A stretch of 64,000 nt of DNA from Cinnamomum chago (lineage: Eukaryota > Streptophyta > Magnoliopsida > Laurales > Lauraceae), in assembly GCA_038049695.1 (NCBI GenBank), contig CP142453.1:14512001-14576000 (forward strand), written 5' to 3'. Made by a program: the position numbers and the translations under genes. A model generated the notes under the pieces. The model had not been told where the DNA came from, did not search any database, and was given only the letters and a program-made list of their open reading frames with translations. Positions 1 through 11,800 of the stretch are shown here, piece after piece (the first letter of the stretch is position 1; each line of letters starts with the position of its first letter).

Positions 1-540
1 TGGGTCCAAGAACAGGCACATGAACACTTGCTATATGGTTCCGAGGGTCCCAAAATGAACTCAATATCTTTACATCCCTATACGAAACCCATCCGCCTGG
101 ACCCATTCCAAATTTTATCTAGGTCCACTGGATCAAGTTAACAATGAGTCCAAATGTTGGACCCTTACCCAAACTTTCAATTGGGATCCTAATTTGTCTA
201 ATCGGGTTTCAAGGGACCCCGAACTTTGTAAATACCATAATAAAGAAACAGCAGTACATGACATGTTGCCATTTAGTTTAGGTAACATGTACAGATTCAA
301 GTGGAACTCAGACTTCTTATTATGGGGTTAACCAAGACCCAACTCAAAGTAAAAAAGGTAAACATGGACCCTGAATTATTGGGTTGAGTTTGGAGATTAG
401 ATTACAATAAATCAGGTTGAGTTGGATTTTAATCCACTTGGAGGTTTAAGTGACAAGTAAAGACCCAACCCAGAAGTAAACAAGGGCTGACCTGATTCCT
501 GAATTGCTGGGTCAGATTGGGTTGGGTTGGTGAGTTGGGT
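1..540. repeat. Intergenic, degenerate repeat rich in GGGTTGRGTTGG / GACCCAACCC words
   Basis: No coding exon is visible. The stretch repeats short words such as GACCCAACC, GGGTTGAGTTGG and TGGGTTGGGTTGG on both strands. Word-rich remnants of this kind are common in plant transposon debris. No element ends could be found, so the family is not assigned. Confidence 0.35.
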
Positions 541-1449
541 CATCATTTGCCTCTCCTTTGATGGACACTCGCTTAACCTGTTTGCTCTTGATCCATCTCT
601 AAGTCAACACTGACCCATTACATCCATCAGATATATATACCCTTGAGTGCAGGCCTTTAGATTTTGATCTATTGGGATCCATCCATCAAGCATGAATGAT
701 GAATGCATGGCCCACTTGATTTAATTAATAGCCTCGAAAGTTCGATTATCTTCTAAATATTCAATTTCTTGAGAATATTCATGGGTGAAGGTCAGATGAG
801 TTGGGTTTCAAAAATTTGGCATGACTTTTAAATTTTTGGGTGTTTTCTAGGTTTATTGATTGAAAACATCGGGAGAAATGAATTAAAGAAACTCAAGACA
901 CCTCAGTGGCAGGGTGTCTCATCTCACGTGAAATCCATCGGCCCGCACATTGTCTCACACTCTGTGTACCACTCAGCATCTAGCAAAAAATTCAAACGAA
1001 AAAAAGAAGAAAAAGAAATTAAAGAATACATTGACAATGATAAAAAATATATATATATTCAATTTTTATAAACTGTAGAGTTTTTATGAAAATATAAGTA
1101 AATACCATAATATCATCAACATTGCAATATTCTCGTGTTCGTGTCATTCTTTTCTCTCTTTTTTTTTTTCATAATATCATTGCAATATTAACATTTCGGA
1201 ACACTAATGTGCCATTAAAGGATCATTTGATTTTTTTTAAGTTTATTCATCCTTTTCGGTAGCTTTCAATCATACAACTCTCTCTTTCGATCGGTTTTTA
1301 ATTAAGGATTGATTGAGCCATGCATAACTCCTCGCCGCCTCTTGCAAAAAAGCTTGATTAGGACATTGGCCTTGAAGATTAGGTTGTCCATGAACATGCC
1401 ATCTACTTGTTGCCATCAAGAATTTTAGCTGCGGTCCTTTGGACCATTT

Positions 1450-2065
1450 AGCTTATCGCATCGCTTAATCTATGACTAGCACAACAACCTGTATTCAGTA
1501 CGAGTATGTTCACTAATAATTGAAAAATATATTTACTATTTTATTAAGAAAAAACTCGGATTATCAAAGATCAGTTATGAAATACTCGTGGCAATGATTT
1601 GGTGATTATGATAGGAATAGAAATAAAGTTCTTACAAAGAAGCGAAAAGTGAGAAGAAGAGGTGGTTACATGAAGTGGAGGAAATGTGTGTTTGCATGTT
1701 GGACGTGGAGAGTGGTTATATATTAAAAGTGGTGAGTTGTAACTCCCAATCAAAATCATAAGTCATAGTCTAAATTACCTCAACAACCCTTCAACTGAAT
1801 ATAGTATAACTAGCATAATAATCTGTGCTCAACATAGGTATGACCAGCATTTATGCGTTATGAAAAATAGCCATAAATCATAGAGAGAAAATAAATGAAT
1901 AAAATGTTACCATGATGGGACAAGAAGGAATGAGAAGAGCAGAAAAAGAAACAGAATGATGGAGTTTTGGATAGAAAGGGAGATGTAGAAGTTTCAAAAG
2001 TGGAAAAGTGAGAACAAAGTGGTGGTTTCAAAGGTAGTTTGTATGAGACAATTGTAGTGAAAACT
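1450..2065. repeat. Two diverged direct copies of a roughly 330-bp segment
   Basis: Two adjacent blocks share ordered similarity. The first has CTATGACTAGCACAACAACC near 1470 and GTGAGAAGAAGAGGTGGTTA near 1650. The second has GTATAACTAGCATAATAATC near 1803 and GTGAGAACAAAGTGGTGGTT near 2008. The copies are clearly diverged, so this looks like an old tandem duplication. No coding potential is evident. The boundaries are approximate. Confidence 0.4.
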
Positions 2066-2311
2066 GAAAAGATTCAAAATCGTAATTGACGGTCAAAATT
2101 CAATCCAAAAACATTTTAGCTTGATATATTATAATTGATTGAGCCATATATATCTCATCTCATCCTACTAAGTAGTCAAATGGGTTATGAGATATGGAAA
2201 TGGATGTGTCCATTTGATGATTTTTAGCTTTCTTCCATTTTGCTTTTGTGTATGGGGGTATTTGGTTTGTGATTAGTTGAGCCATACATATTTCACCACC
2301 TCCTATAGAAG

Positions 2312-2393
2312 CTAGAATCGGATTATAAATTGGGTTTTTGTTGGCTTCTGTTCTAGAATAGGATTATAAATTGGGTTCTTGTTGGTTTGTGTT
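2312..2393. repeat. 41-bp tandem duplication
   Basis: Two direct copies with a 41-bp period start at 2312 and 2353. Both contain GGATTATAAATTGGGTT, and they differ by only a few substitutions. Confidence 0.75.
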
Positions 2394-2796
2394 CTTCCAT
2401 AGGTTTCACCAATTTTAGCTTTCATGCGTTCAGCCTTTTTAGCATTGATGTTGGATTAGTGACTGGTTTAGCCATGCATGATGCATATCTCTTTCCCTCT
2501 TCGCCCCCTACTAAAGCTATTGAAAAATATGTTGGTTATCAATCGCTCATAAATGGATGTGAAAATAACAGCAGTGTAATGTAGGTCAGGGTGAAAACTA
2601 GGCTAGATCCATTCAAAATCTCTGGTCTATTGGCCCGCTTTAATTTCAACCTAGGTAGGGATAGCAACACAAAGGATTAAATGGTAACTTACCTCATCCT
2701 TCTTCTCTCATTAGCTCTATTAACTTTTTTTAAGACTCAGGTGGGGGCACAAATCCATAAATTTTAACATGATTTAGGTTTGGAATTGTTTGTGAT

Positions 2797-2895
2797 TATT
2801 ATCATCATCAAAGTCTTGTCCCAAATATGCTGGGTTTGCTGTACGAACTTTGTTTTGCCGTTTTAGTATATCTTAGGGTAAATTTTTAGATGGGC
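2797..2895 (+). repeat. Dispersed repeat with a CCTTGTCCCAAc-type core, copy A
   Basis: The core reads CATCATCAAAGTCTTGTCCC, then a short inverted repeat (CCCAAATATGCTGGG), then a CTGTACGAA-type stretch. The same order of words occurs at 13987-14092 (- strand), 25378-25492 and 56015-56102. The repeat resembles a widespread angiosperm motif that I associate with the conserved 3' part of some SINEs. That family assignment is from memory and uncertain. No tRNA-like head was found upstream. Confidence 0.55.
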
Positions 2896-3549
2896 TGCAC
2901 TTTTCATATCAATCCATTTTAATATTTTCATTCATGTTATTGCAGTCTATCTCAGGGTAATTTCTTGGATGGGCTATAAACATGCATAGGTTTTTAGAAT
3001 CATGTTGCCACTGAGTGAACAAAGTTTTTTGCCGGCTAAGAACCTATTTGACACAATCCTCCTCTTTTATCCGGACCTAGCACCGATAATTACTACAAGC
3101 TAGTGGAGTTCCCACCCCGTTTAAAATTATTGTACATCTTTTGAGGGACTATCATGCATATATAACTGGTGCAATGAATCCATCACTTCTATGCATCCCT
3201 GCAATAAGTCTTTTTAGTGTCTAAGTTTGGGGTGGGGTGGCCATTCTTGACTAGCAATGGTGATTGAGGGATCGATTTGACCAATATCTTTAAGGTTGAC
3301 TTAGGGTTAATGTTTTAAATACGATTAACAACTTGGTCGGTTCATGTTAACCTTGTGCTTGCTATTTGACCTGTAACTTGTCAGCCAACCAAATCCGACC
3401 AACTTGTAATTCATTGGCCAACCCAAATTGAACCCAATGTTGTAATTAGGGTCTGGTTGATTCCTTCAAATTCCGAGTTGAGTTAGGGTCCCCATTTCCA
3501 ATCTGATTATTAAATAAGTTAGGTTTGATTTAAGCTGTTAAGTAGACCC

Positions 3550-3641
3550 TATATATATATATATATATATTCCCTGCTAAGGACAACGTTGCAGTAAAGA
3601 TGCACTGAAGAAAAAAAACACACACATATATATATATATAT
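3550..3641. repeat. Two AT/AC microsatellites
   Basis: An (AT)n run occupies about 3550-3570, and an A-rich, (AC)n, (AT)n compound run occupies about 3611-3641. The rest of 2900-4380 is AT-rich intergenic sequence in which I see no gene. A 13-G homopolymer lies at 4301-4313. Confidence 0.8.
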
Positions 3642-4719
3642 CCTTCAATCTTCCAGCACCCATATGGCATGCTGTGGTGAAGTTCTATTCTAAGCCATCA
3701 ACCGTTGCAATTAAAGAATCAATGAAAAAGAAAGGAAGATTGAAGGAGAAAGAACAAGGTTCCACTTCCAAATGGGGGTAGCATATTCCAGATCTTGTGC
3801 AGTATACACTTAATTGGATGGAGAATGTGTCCAGTCTGAGCATGTCTTGACAATGACATTGACCTGAAAACTTAAATTCACTGTTTCAATTTAGTAAAAG
3901 TCAGAACCACAAACCTTATGACTTTAATGAGCACTGAGTACAGGTGGGAAGGATTGCCAATCAAGGTTTTTTTTTCTTTATATCTATATGAGTTACGAAC
4001 AAGAAAAGTGAAATTGTGGGCATTGTTTTTATTCTAGGCCATTCGGTTGGTGTATTCCAACTATAACTCACTTGAGCCAAGAATAAAAATGAAAAAAAAA
4101 GAAAAAAACTGTTGTGTCAATCATCTTGTGTGTTGAATTTAAAAGTGGCCTCCTAACGCGTCAATTCTTACCCGACTGTTCAAAATTCGAACCTAGTTCT
4201 CTCTCCCGATGTCTAGTTCTCTCACCAGAGTGCCGTGATCCTAGCCCTTTAAACTAGTCCCGTCCCAACCCAATTCAACCCTCCCCCTTTTTTTTCTTTT
4301 GGGGGGGGGGGGGACAAAAAACTTCATAGACTTATGAACAATTAGGCTGAAAGGGAGGGACTATAGCACAAATCTTATATTCTCCACCTGAAATTGGTCA
4401 ATTTTGACCGACACAGAGATCTAATCTCGACCGCTATCACTGTCAACGTGGCCAAGTCCCACAAGTCACACCACATCCATGACGTATACGCTCCAAATAC
4501 GATTCACATACCACGTATACATACACAAGTACAAGTACAAGTACAAATACCAATACAAATACAAGAGGCGGATACTCCCTCTCCCTGGGCTTCTGTCCTT
4601 TTCTCCATCCCTCGCTCCTTCCAAACAGCGAGAGCGAGAAATGATGAAAAGGTCAGACTCACCGTAGAAACCCAAGCTCCTTTTCCTCGGTTTTACAATT
4701 CCCCATCTCATCCAAACAG

Positions 4720-4834
4720 AGACAGAGACAGAGACAGAGACAGAGACAGAGAGAAATCCTTCTTCCTACTTTCCCTATAAATATCAAAAACCCCTCTCTT
4801 GCTTCTCCTATTACATTGAAATCTCTATATAAAA
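4720..4834 (+). promoter_or_regulatory. Probable core promoter of the RING-finger gene (two TATA-like boxes, GAGACA repeat)
   Basis: Two TATA-like sequences face the gene: TATAAATA at 4776-4783 and TATATAAAA at 4826-4834. They lie about 330 and 280 bases before the start codon. A (GAGACA)n/CT-rich stretch at about 4720-4755 precedes them, and pyrimidine-rich leader sequence follows, which is typical of plant promoters. Another short repeat, (CAAGTA)n, lies at about 4525-4565. The transcription start is inferred to fall between about 4810 and 4865; it cannot be fixed from sequence alone. Confidence 0.5.
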
Positions 4835-5104
4835 CGAGGAAAACCTCAACACTGTTTCTCCATAGCGATTAGGGTTTGAATCGAAACGGTGGATTATACA
4901 TTTGTTCTTGTTCCTGTCGAGAATTCGGGAATCCTCTTTCCCTTCCATGTCCCCATCTTTTGGAGGATCCTGAAGGGGTCGGTTTTTTAGGGTTTCGTTG
5001 GTTTTTAAAGAAGGATCTGTGGGTTTTTGTTGCTTGCTTTGTAAGATTGTGTTGTTTGCGTGGTGGGTTTTGAGGGGTTTTTGAGGGGGTTAGGGTTTGG
5101 TGGA

Positions 5105-5769
5105 ATGGAGACGTCTGGAGGGAATCCGGACCCGTACAGGAGTTCTTCGATCGGTGGTGGTTCAAGGAGGCACGGATTGCAGTTTTCGTCGAATTTCTTC
5201 CAGTCGCCGCTCTCTGCGATCTTGGAGTATTCGGGGATTCTTCGCGCGCGGCCGAGTCATCAAGAAAACGAGGGTTTGATCGACGGGAGGATTGGTGGGG
5301 TTGCTCATGAGCATGCGCTGAGCCGGGGGGAGAATTCTTCGGTTAGCAGCAGCGGTGGCGGGGAGGTCTCTATAAGGATAATTGGAGCTGCGGAGCAAGA
5401 GCATATCCGGTCGGGGTTGGCGATGGGTCAGGTTAGGGAGGTGGATTCAGGTGAGAGTGGTGTTTCTGAGAGCCAGATTGGGGGGCCTGTGGCGCATGGT
5501 TCTGACCGGTATGCGGTTGGGGGGAGCAATGGGGCAATTGGGGAGGGGTCTGCATCATCGTCGTCGCTGCCGCCTTCATCTGCATCAGAAGAGAATTCTC
5601 CGAGCGGGAATTCAGATGGGGAGGCGGGGAATGGCGGGGGTAATAACAGGGATTCCTCATACCAGAGATATGATATTCAGCAGGTGGCGAGGTGGGTTGA
5701 GCAGGTTCTTCCATTCTCTGCGCTTCTGCTTGTCGTATTCATTCGGCAGCACTTGCAAGGTATTCAAAA

Positions 5770-5800
<31 letters not shown>

Positions 5801-8800
5801 CAGTACGTGTGTTTTTGTAGTTTTTTCATTTTGCATGATCTTTGTTGCTGTTATTACTTCAGAAATACCTCCACAAGGAATGAAGAAATGAACTCTATTT
5901 GGTTGAATACTTGTAAAAATAACACTACATGTCTGAAATTCTTGCATAAGAAATGAAAAAAATGAAGTCTCTTTGGTTAAATACTTGTAACAATAACACT
6001 ACATGCATCTATTGATGAGTAATCTATCCATTCCTTATAGACCCATGTCTATACCATGAAATTTGAGAACAATAATATCCACATTACAGTTACTATACAT
6101 TTTCTTTTTTCCCCCTTACCTAACCAACTTGTGTGTGTAGAAGAATTGGACAGGCTTTGATATTTAGGGCTTTTGAGTTAAGATTTAGGGAGTTATTGAT
6201 TCTTTTCATTCAGGGGATCTGATTGATATCTTGTTCCTCTTCCTGCTTAGCTTTCTGTATCTTAGGCACTTCCATAATTCCATTGTCACTCTTTTCTGAG
6301 TGAAGTGGTGTTCACATTTATTATAGCCTGTTGAAGTTGAAGCACCCATACAAGCATTTTAAGTGATACCATTTATCACCATGATGTGATTCTTTTGAAT
6401 GTGAACTTCTTCCTTTTTATTTATTTATTTATTTTTATGTTCCTTTCAAAGTAGTGATGTGTCAGCTTTTTAGAAGGGCCAACAGGTTTCCTCATAATCT
6501 GAATTCCAGCCAATATGTGATATGTGATACCATTTATCACCATGATGAGATTGTTTTGCATGCAAACATTCTTTTCCTTTTTTTTTTTCCTTTCAAAATA
6601 GTGATGTTTCACCTTTTTGCAAGGGCTAACAGGTTTCTTTGTCACGATCTGGATTGCTGCGGTTATGTTTAAATCGAATGATATTTTACGGAAGCAGACG
6701 GCTCTAAAGGTGGAGTTTCTCTGATTCATTTACCAGTAATTTTATTTTATTTTTTGACTTGTACTTGCCTGTTCATTTATCCTTATTCCGAGCTATGTAA
6801 TTGCCTTTATCTAGTTGCAGATTCATCCAAAAAAGGTGCATGATAGATGCAGAATGCTTCACAGTTTATGCCCTTTTTATTTTTCCTGACCAATGAAAGT
6901 TAGAAACTTAAAGCACTACTGCTTGGTTTTCTTGGTCTGTGTTTCCATATTCCAAAATGCCATTAGAAATTGGAGGCAAACCTTTTTAAAGGAAAGGACA
7001 ACTTTCCTAGAAATGTTATGGGTAGGATCTTTGGGATAACATTTTCTGATTTGTACGAGTTCTTAAGTCATTAAACAATTACCATTGATTAAAACAAAAC
7101 ATGAGTACCATGCCTTTTTTTCACCCTAAATAAAGCAACAACAAAGAAAAACAACAAAATGGTAGTGCTTTAGAAGTTGTCGAAGTAGGAGCAAGAATGC
7201 AAGATCCCCATTGGTGTGTTATTGTTCAGTTGACTTATTTTTGTATTTCTTTACTCAATACTTTCTAGTACCTGCAATTTATCCTAAATGACCAGAATCA
7301 CAGTTATGATGCTTGAAATCGAAATCATATTGCAAATTGTTCGAGAGGTTGAATCAAAATTTTCTTTTGTAAAAAATAATAGTTATTCACGATTCATCTA
7401 TTATGCATACATAGCAACATTTATGCAGATATATTTACTATGATACAATCATACGAGGGTCATCATTGACATGTATCAATATTTATTTTAAATGATAAGA
7501 TATCAACATTATTAGGAAAGATAAATGAGTTGTAGTTTCCTTTGTATTCTTTAAATAAAAAAATAAAAAAATCCAAAGAATAAATGTTACATGGTTAGGA
7601 TGGGTCTTTTGAAGTTAAATAAGTGGTTCATGAAAAAAGAAACCCGAAAGAATAAAAGAATAGTAAGATGCAACCTATACCTACTGTTGAGTGCTTCAGT
7701 CACTTGTCTATCCCTTTTTCGTCTCCAAAACCTCCCCAACCCCACAATCTTAGGAGTTCTGTTCATCATTAGATAACCTTTAAAAATAGAAACACTAAGA
7801 AATGAAAAAAGTAAAAAGTTAGTTATAGTAGCCATTCTGCTGTGGATATTTATGCCTAGACAAATCTCCTGAATCTTATGATTTGATGAAGAAAGTATTG
7901 ATTGTAAGATTTGCATCTAAATCTTAAAACTTAACTGTAGATGGGATTCATTGTGGTACGAATCTTTTTCTATAGAAGTCGATACAAATCGTATGATTCA
8001 AGATACGATACATATGATTTTATCAACAATGATCACATTGTTTAGGGCAAATAAGCATCATCACAAAAGCCTTACACCCTATTTGGGGGGGTTGTCTTTA
8101 GGAGTTGTTTCTTCACCAGGCCACAAACATAGCTTAGGGCTAAATTTCTCCATTAATTTACAGTTTACATGTCAGTTCTCCCTACTTTGTGCCACATCTT
8201 TATTGGTTTTTGTCTTCTCTTAGATCCTTTTACCTATAGTACTTTAATTGTCCATATAGAGGCTGCTTCACATCTCAAATAACATTTGTTGCTTTTTTTA
8301 TTCAATCTATTGTAGCTTAGCTGCCCATTAGCACTCCCATATGTAGTTATTCCAAAGCCTATCCTCTTTTGTGCCTTTACTCATCCGCCTTAGCATATGC
8401 ATCTCAACCACATCATTGACTTTGTCGTCTTGCCATTTCTTTGTCGCCCAACACATCTCCATGCAATAATGCATGTCTTACTGTTGACTCATATTGTACC
8501 TCTGCAATTTAAGATAGGGCTGCAACTTGGGTGGGCCAATACAGATGTTGACCTAGCCCAATACTTTCACGTATTATTTTTTTCATGTTCTTTTATTTAT
8601 TACATTTTTTAGAGGAGTTATTAAAATACTTCCTTAGGTTGTATGAGGTCGAGGGCAGAAAATGATGATTACAAGCACCAACTGCTAGACTGAATCCTTT
8701 TACCCAAAAAAAAAAAAAACCTGCTAGACCGAATCCACTATTAAGAAGATTACCAAATATTTTCATGTGAGGTAAAAAAAAGTTATTTTGGGGATTATAT

Positions 8801-11800
8801 TAATAGACCAAAATCATCCCAAATAAGAAACAATGCAAAGTTGGAACATGATTGCTCCTTGTTACATGATTTAGGTATTTTTAGGCTATTTAGATTTGAT
8901 TTTTGTTTTTGATTAATTTTTCATATATATTTATATTCAATTACTTAGTTCAATTTGAACACCTTGAGCTTATACCTATATCTTATATCTATTTGATGCT
9001 TAGTTCTATGCATCTTGAGCTAACTTATGTTAGCTGTACACCATATTATTATTTTTATTTATTATAATCGGCACTGTCCAATACATGGTAAACTTTCTAA
9101 GTAGTGTTCTTTAATCAAGAGTCATTATTTCTCTACTTCTCAATTCAATATTCAGTTTTCTATTTGCTTCATTTGTTTCTGATCCTGTAATCACTTTAAA
9201 CAGTTCCATACGTCAGTTTCCATTTGGTAAGGTTTTTATTCCTTTATTTCATGTATAAAGTGAATCAGCATCAGTTACACTTACGCGTGACATTACTTCT
9301 ATTTGTACAAATTCGAGTCAACAGAGTGAATAAGAGAGTAAACCTCAATAAAGTTAACTGTCTAGGATTGGATGCTGATCGAGGACTTGCATTATGAGAG
9401 CCCATACTCATATATTATACCTGGAAATTCATGACAGCTAATTTATATTTTTTCCATTATTTCTGGTTTCTAGCTCAGAAATTTGTTCCGATGCCTACCA
9501 ATATCTGTCAATTTTCTGGCCGATATGGCTCGGTATGTATTGGTTTGTGGTGGCCAATATGGCAATTAATATTGGTATGTTGGACCATGCTCAATAGTGT
9601 CTCTTTAAACCTCTAGCTTATCATTTGTTTGCTTTCTTGTTTGACTTACAAGATCAACCGCAAATAACATATAGACTAATCACCTTCATTCTAGATCTTT
9701 ATTGTAATATTGTTAGTAACCAAGGCAAATAAATGGCTCCTCAAAGTGAGCTGATAGTGGCTTAGTGCTTCTTAACTCTTTTTGGAATCAAGTAGTATCT
9801 CCATATGCAGCTCCCACACTTGTTTGTGTCCATTTGTACATTTCTTGCATAATATCAATATATTTCTTTAGAATATCAATATTACAAAGGATCTATTTAG
9901 ATTGCTTTTATCCTTAATGTCTGCCAAATTGATTTTCTTGGCACCTTTTTGTAAGTAAATTAAGTTATATGCTGCAATTTCTTACCATTATTTGATGAAT
10001 GTGATTATTAAATAGAGTTTTGGTTTCTTCTTTTGGTTGATGTGTGTACACCTTTTAATTCTCTTGCTAGAAATTGTTCCTTGCCCTTAATTTTTTTTTT
10101 TTATGAATCTTCTTACTTTCACACCTAGTATCTGGAAGGACTGACTACTTCGAACCAGGCAATGCATCGCGTCATATTGTGTCCACTACTTCACTTTTTA
10201 TTTGTAAAAACCCTTTTCCCTGCGATATCCATGCCATGCCCTGGCCCCTTTTTTTTTCTTAATGAGAATTATCATTAAAAAAAAAAAAAAGACGTTACTT
10301 GCTTTTTGGTTTCATATATATATATATATATATTTAGATGCTAAGTGTTGGCCTTTAATCTATTGAAGCATTTCCCTCGTAAGTTTTTTCTTCTTCTTGA
10401 AGACGGATATTCCTTTTTGTTTTTATTATAGATTTTAATATTGTATCTATGCTGGTTAGATTAAGATCTGTCGTTCTTATTTTTGTCCAGTTCATTTTAA
10501 ATTGCATGGAATGTTGTCAGAAAATTTTCTGTTCTCATTATTCATTTGGCTTACTTTGACTGTCGGCCTTTGCAGGGGGAGAGAAAAATTCCTTTTCTTG
10601 TTGGCATCACACTATTTTTCATGTTACATGTGGTTGGAGTTTACTGGTGGTATAGAAATGATGATCTTTTATACCCATTGATCATACTGCCTCCAAAAGC
10701 CATACCACCATTCTGGCATGCAGTATTCATCATCATGGTGAATGGTATTTACTTGACCCTTTCTTTTTCATTACTATGTCATTGTGTACACTTTCTTTTT
10801 CATTATTCTTTCCCTTATGTTTCCCCTCTCCTCCTCCTCCTCTCCAAACCTAGTAGATTTCTTTTCCTGTGCATTTAGTATTTAAGATCTTGATAATGAT
10901 GGGTGTCAAGCGTCATTGTAAGTTTTTTTTAGAGGCTGTTTCTGATTGAAAATGTCTCCAGAATGGAACATTGTTGGATTCCTGATGTTTCAGAATATAA
11001 ATGGTTAAAGAGTACAAAAAAAAAAAAAAAATTTAAGGCAAGAAACTTCATCCTGAATTTGTCCTCTGATGTCAAACAAGAAAAGTAACCTTTTCATTCC
11101 TCCATTTTTTCTAACTTTCACCTCTTGGTAGGAACTTTCCTATTTGTCCTTTCCTCACTTCCTCTTCTACTAGAGTCCCTTTGGAGTTCTTTTTAAAATG
11201 ATAGTTTTTGTAATGCTGAACGGAGGATCGAGATGTGGGGCAGGCAAGGATAGAGATGGAGAGATAGGGGAAACCAGGGATTACCTAAACATTGGCATCA
11301 CACCAAACTCCAATCCAGGAAGCAAAGGGAGCTCTCGCAGAGAGCTTGGGGAACAACTCAAAGGAGAAAAACTCAATTTTCATTCATTATCAGTCATTTA
11401 TGAGCGAAAGAGGCGTTACAACTTACATTAATATATAGGAAAACAAATACCCTATAACTAACGGTCAAGATTAAAACATCCTGACTTAAGACAAACCATA
11501 ATAAAACAACTCTAAATAAAATAAATAATCATAAACTGAATGGGCTGGGCCCAATGGACTTAGTCGAGATAGATGGGCCGGGCCCACATGTTGATCGACC
11601 CATGGGGACCATGGGTCTGTCCTGCATCATTTTGGTTCCATGGAGAACTTAGACAAAACATCTTTCATCATTCTCCTACTTGATCCTCGTGCAAGATTGC
11701 TAAGGGCTCTAGAGGTAATCATCAAGGATGGACCTTCTCTATCCTTTGTTTACAGTGGATGTTGCCTTTCTTGGTTGCTATTGATGTTGAAGGCTCAGGC

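Noticed and set aside
480-540. Telomere-like GGGTT repeats
   Set aside because: The words are irregular (GGGTTGGGTTGG, GAGTTGGGT) and lack the regular TTTAGGG unit of plant telomeres.
4394-4780. 128-codon frame upstream of the RING gene
   Set aside because: It spans the CAAGTA and GAGACA simple repeats and the TATA box, and it has no domain. It is promoter sequence.
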